Source: Chloroflexota bacterium
Lineage (GTDB): Bacteria > Chloroflexota > Anaerolineae > Fen-1058
Assembly: GCA_016219235.1 (NCBI GenBank)
Contig: JACRBO010000406.1
Span: forward strand, 1-8,938
Length of the DNA: 8,938 bases
Direction of reading: 5' to 3'
Both the position numbers and the translations under genes were made by a program. Below are positions 8,829-8,938 of the stretch, piece by piece. Every line of letters begins with the position of its first letter. Position 1 is the first letter of the stretch. The notes below the pieces were generated by a model. That model searched no databases. It was given only the letters and a program-made list of their open reading frames with translations, and was not told the DNA's origin.

Positions 8829-8857
8829 AGTCTAGCACAAAATGGCCTGACTCACAA
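8829..8857 (-). promoter_or_regulatory. Candidate promoter of the histidine kinase gene
   Basis: The minus strand has TTGTGA (8857-8852), a 17-nt spacer and TAGACT (8834-8829), preceded by TGC as in an extended -10. Each hexamer matches the sigma-70 consensus at four of six positions. The start site would be near 8822, giving a leader of about 73 nt. A 10-bp palindrome GCGTGCACGC (8882-8873) lies just upstream of the -35. No other promoter-like sequence stands out between 8749 and 8938. Confidence 0.5.
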
Positions 8858-8902
8858 CAGACCGCGCCGCGCGCGTGCACGCAAAAGGGTGTCAGCAGAG
8901 GC

Positions 8903-8938
8903 GGCTCCCACGCCCGCGTGAACGGGGGCGTGGGAGCC
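8903..8938. repeat. Perfect 13-bp inverted repeat at window edge (candidate terminator)
   Basis: GGCTCCCACGCCC (8903-8915) and its exact reverse complement (8926-8938) flank a 10-nt loop. Such a stem is typical of intrinsic terminators and would suit a minus-strand gene ending just outside the window. However, the minus strand continues CGCCTCTGC without a T-run, and the plus-strand flank is not visible. It could instead be a dispersed palindromic repeat. The stem may extend beyond the window. Confidence 0.55.

Overview
This window carries part of a bacterial transcription and translation core operon next to a very large sensor kinase gene. All four genes I accept lie on the minus strand. In transcription order (high to low coordinates) they are a membrane-anchored multi-GAF histidine kinase (8748-4312), nusA (4083-2104), ylxR/rnpM (2061-1738) and infB (1587 to beyond position 1, 3' end cut off by the window). 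The DNA is GC-rich (roughly 60% by eye). GC-rich DNA, a kinase with five GAF domains plus PAS, a compact IF2 with a short N-terminal region, a NusA with a long Pro/Ala/Glu-rich tail, and heptamer repeats between genes together suggest a Chloroflexota-like bacterium. That placement is inference and not proven here.

Layout. 8938-8903 is a perfect 13-bp inverted repeat at the window edge. 8857-8829 is a plausible sigma-70-type promoter for the kinase gene. 8748-4312 encodes the 1478-residue kinase: about 7-8 membrane helices, five GAF domains in a row, one PAS domain, HisKA and HATPase. 4307-4248 is an array of short heptamer repeats directly behind the kinase stop codon. 4229-4201 is a near-consensus promoter (TTGTCA, 17-nt spacer, extended -10 TGCTATAAT). 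About 25 nt past its expected start site lies a perfect 9-bp GC-containing hairpin followed by an interrupted T-run (4169-4139), inside the nusA leader. nusA, ylxR and infB follow in the order usual for this operon.

How it works together. NusA (pausing, termination and antitermination factor), YlxR/RnpM (small RNA-binding protein linked to RNase P) and IF2 (initiator tRNA delivery) are classically co-transcribed. Here rimP does not precede nusA, and no ylxQ lies between ylxR and infB. The clearest regulatory hypothesis is that the nusA operon has its own strong promoter and a built-in transcription attenuator, which would let NusA (a factor that stimulates intrinsic termination) control its own synthesis. 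The kinase has no response regulator beside it in the window and appears to be a separate unit. I found no tRNA, rRNA, CRISPR array, transposase or phage genes. I do not see a novel multi-gene system; the points most worth a second look are the nusA leader, the heptamer array and the domain make-up of NusA and the kinase.
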